Source: Paratractidigestivibacter sp963605405 (lineage in GTDB: Bacteria; Actinomycetota; Coriobacteriia; Coriobacteriales; Atopobiaceae). From it: 64,000 bases of DNA. Below are positions 63,240 through 64,000 of this stretch, piece after piece. The stretch lies in NCBI GenBank assembly GCA_963605405.1, contig CAVCUP010000009.1, positions 1-64,000 of the forward strand, written 5' to 3'. The translations under genes were made by a program, and so were the position numbers. Within the stretch, counting starts at the first letter, position 1; each line of letters starts with the position of its first letter. The notes below the pieces were generated by a model. It worked only from the letters and a program-made list of their open reading frames with translations. It had not been told where the DNA came from and searched no databases.

Positions 63240-64000
63240 TTAGTTCTCCTGCAGGCCGAAGCGGCGAGAGGCCTCGGACTCGCACCAGGCCACGCAGTCG
63301 TCGTAGCCGTAGCCGGCGCAGGTCGCCTGCATGTCCTTGACGAGGCTCGCGAACTCGGCGTCGTCCTTGGCGTAGATGGCCTTCCAAGAACCTTCCTTGA
63401 TGGTCTTGATGACCTGCTGCCACGTGAGCTCGAGCTCGGAGTCGCGGGTGCCCTCAGCGAAGTTCGCGGGCGGGATCACCGTGTAGTTGACGGAGTTGAG
63501 GTACTCCCACTGGCTCTTGGCGCCCGTGGTCTCGCGCCAGTCCTTCTCGGCGTCGTTCTGGGCGTCGACGATGTTGGATGCCCAGGTGCCCTGATAGAAG
63601 CAGTCGTCCTTGGCCTCGGGGTTCTTGGCGCCGTTGGCCCAGGTGGTGTTGTTGAGCTGCAGGGAGCCGTCGGAGTAGGAGCCGGAGAGCGTGTACGTGG
63701 CGCCCGTCTTCGGCGAGGTCCACTCGGTGCCGGAAAGGTCGGTCGTCGGGTCCTCGAAGCACTTCTTGCCGAGGTCGGTAAAGACGGTGTTGCCGTCGGA
63801 GTCATAGTCCCACATGAGGCCCTTGAGGCCGTAGAGGTTGGTGAGGGCGCCTTCGGGGGTAAAGAGCCAGTTGATGACCTGCATGACGCGGTCGGGGTCG
63901 TCGCAGAGCTCGCCGATGGACCAGACGCGGCCCTGGCCGGAGGTCGAGAGGCCCTGGACGATGACGGAGGCGTCGGCGGGCACGAGCGGGAGCATGATCT
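63240..64000 (-). CDS. ABC sugar-binding lipoprotein, C-terminal part only
   Basis: The gene enters from the right edge; about 253 C-terminal residues are visible. RVWSIGELCDDPDRVMQVINWLFTPEG, YGLKGLMWDYDSDGN and the C-terminal EASRRFGLQEN are like the large (about 500-560 residue) substrate-binding proteins of the LipO/YtcQ type, often partnered with YesL. The N-terminus and lipobox are outside the window. It precedes DUF624, GH42 and the ATPase in the same direction, so it probably captures the oligosaccharide used by those enzymes. Confidence 0.82.
   Translation of the reverse strand, partial: IMLPLVPADASVIVQGLSTSGQGRVWSIGELCDDPDRVMQVINWLFTPEGALTNLYGLKGLMWDYDSDGNTVFTDLGKKCFEDPTTDLSGTEWTSPKTGATYTLSGSYSDGSLQLNNTTWANGAKNPEAKDDCFYQGTWASNIVDAQNDAEKDWRETTGAKSQWEYLNSVNYTVIPPANFAEGTRDSELELTWQQVIKTIKEGSWKAIYAKDDAEFASLVKDMQATCAGYGYDDCVAWCESEASRRFGLQEN

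Overview
The window looks like a chromosomal segment of a GC-rich, anaerobic, gut-type actinobacterium of the class Coriobacteriia, most like Collinsella. This placement is inference: it rests on long LuxR regulators embedded in multispanning membrane domains, a lactose/cellobiose-type PTS, an oxygen-sensitive NrdG activase, a DUF1846 protein, a stand-alone MetH reactivation domain next to metF, a Pth2-type peptidyl-tRNA hydrolase, and many sugar-uptake operons. No rRNA, tRNA, CRISPR array, transposase or prophage was found.

Layout. 0.2-5 kb: a LacI regulator divergent from a PTS permease and a 6-phospho-beta-galactosidase, with three near-identical operators between them. 5.6-10.7 kb: metF with the MetH activation domain, an orphan prepilin peptidase, a CDF metal exporter and an aminotransferase. 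11-15.2 kb: the trehalose PTS operon with divergent TreR and three operators. 15.3-17.5 kb: Pth2, then cysK-cysE. 17.6-20.4 and 24.2-28 kb: two visibly AT-richer islands, each with a giant membrane LuxR protein carrying two LuxR helix-turn-helix domains and small secreted proteins. Between them lies a four-gene operon (esterase, ATP-grasp ligase, acetyltransferase, flavin-binding protein). 28-43 kb: DUF1846, LysR with an EamA exporter, HAD phosphatase, a secreted beta-helix protein, asparaginase, an ABC exporter, a membrane protein, a lactate/malate dehydrogenase and EttA. 43-47 kb: nrdG and a P-type Mg ATPase behind a leader with a His-rich mini-ORF and an intrinsic terminator. 47.4-51.2 kb: two overlapping unknown genes and leuD-leuB. 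51.6-64 kb: a leftward cluster of sugar-binding protein, DUF624, GH42, ABC ATPase, GH31 and GH94, followed by a ParB-like/BMP fusion coupled to a metallophosphoesterase.

The strongest candidate for an undescribed system is the LuxR/secreted-protein module. The rightward LuxR gene and its secreted partner share an inverted motif, TGTAGTCA-N27-TGACTACA, with the same 27-base spacer. Each copy is followed by a -10-like hexamer after exactly 21 bases. This suggests one regulator activating both itself and its exported partner. The second LuxR gene is flanked by one intact secreted-protein gene and one interrupted by an in-frame stop.

Two other layers stand out. The first is a set of intergenic repeat arrays with a 41-42 bp period, several organised around a palindrome with a 9-base centre. 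The second is a carbohydrate cluster whose enzyme set would fit intracellular breakdown of xyloglucan oligosaccharides. Calls come from reading translations and DNA only; no database search was run.
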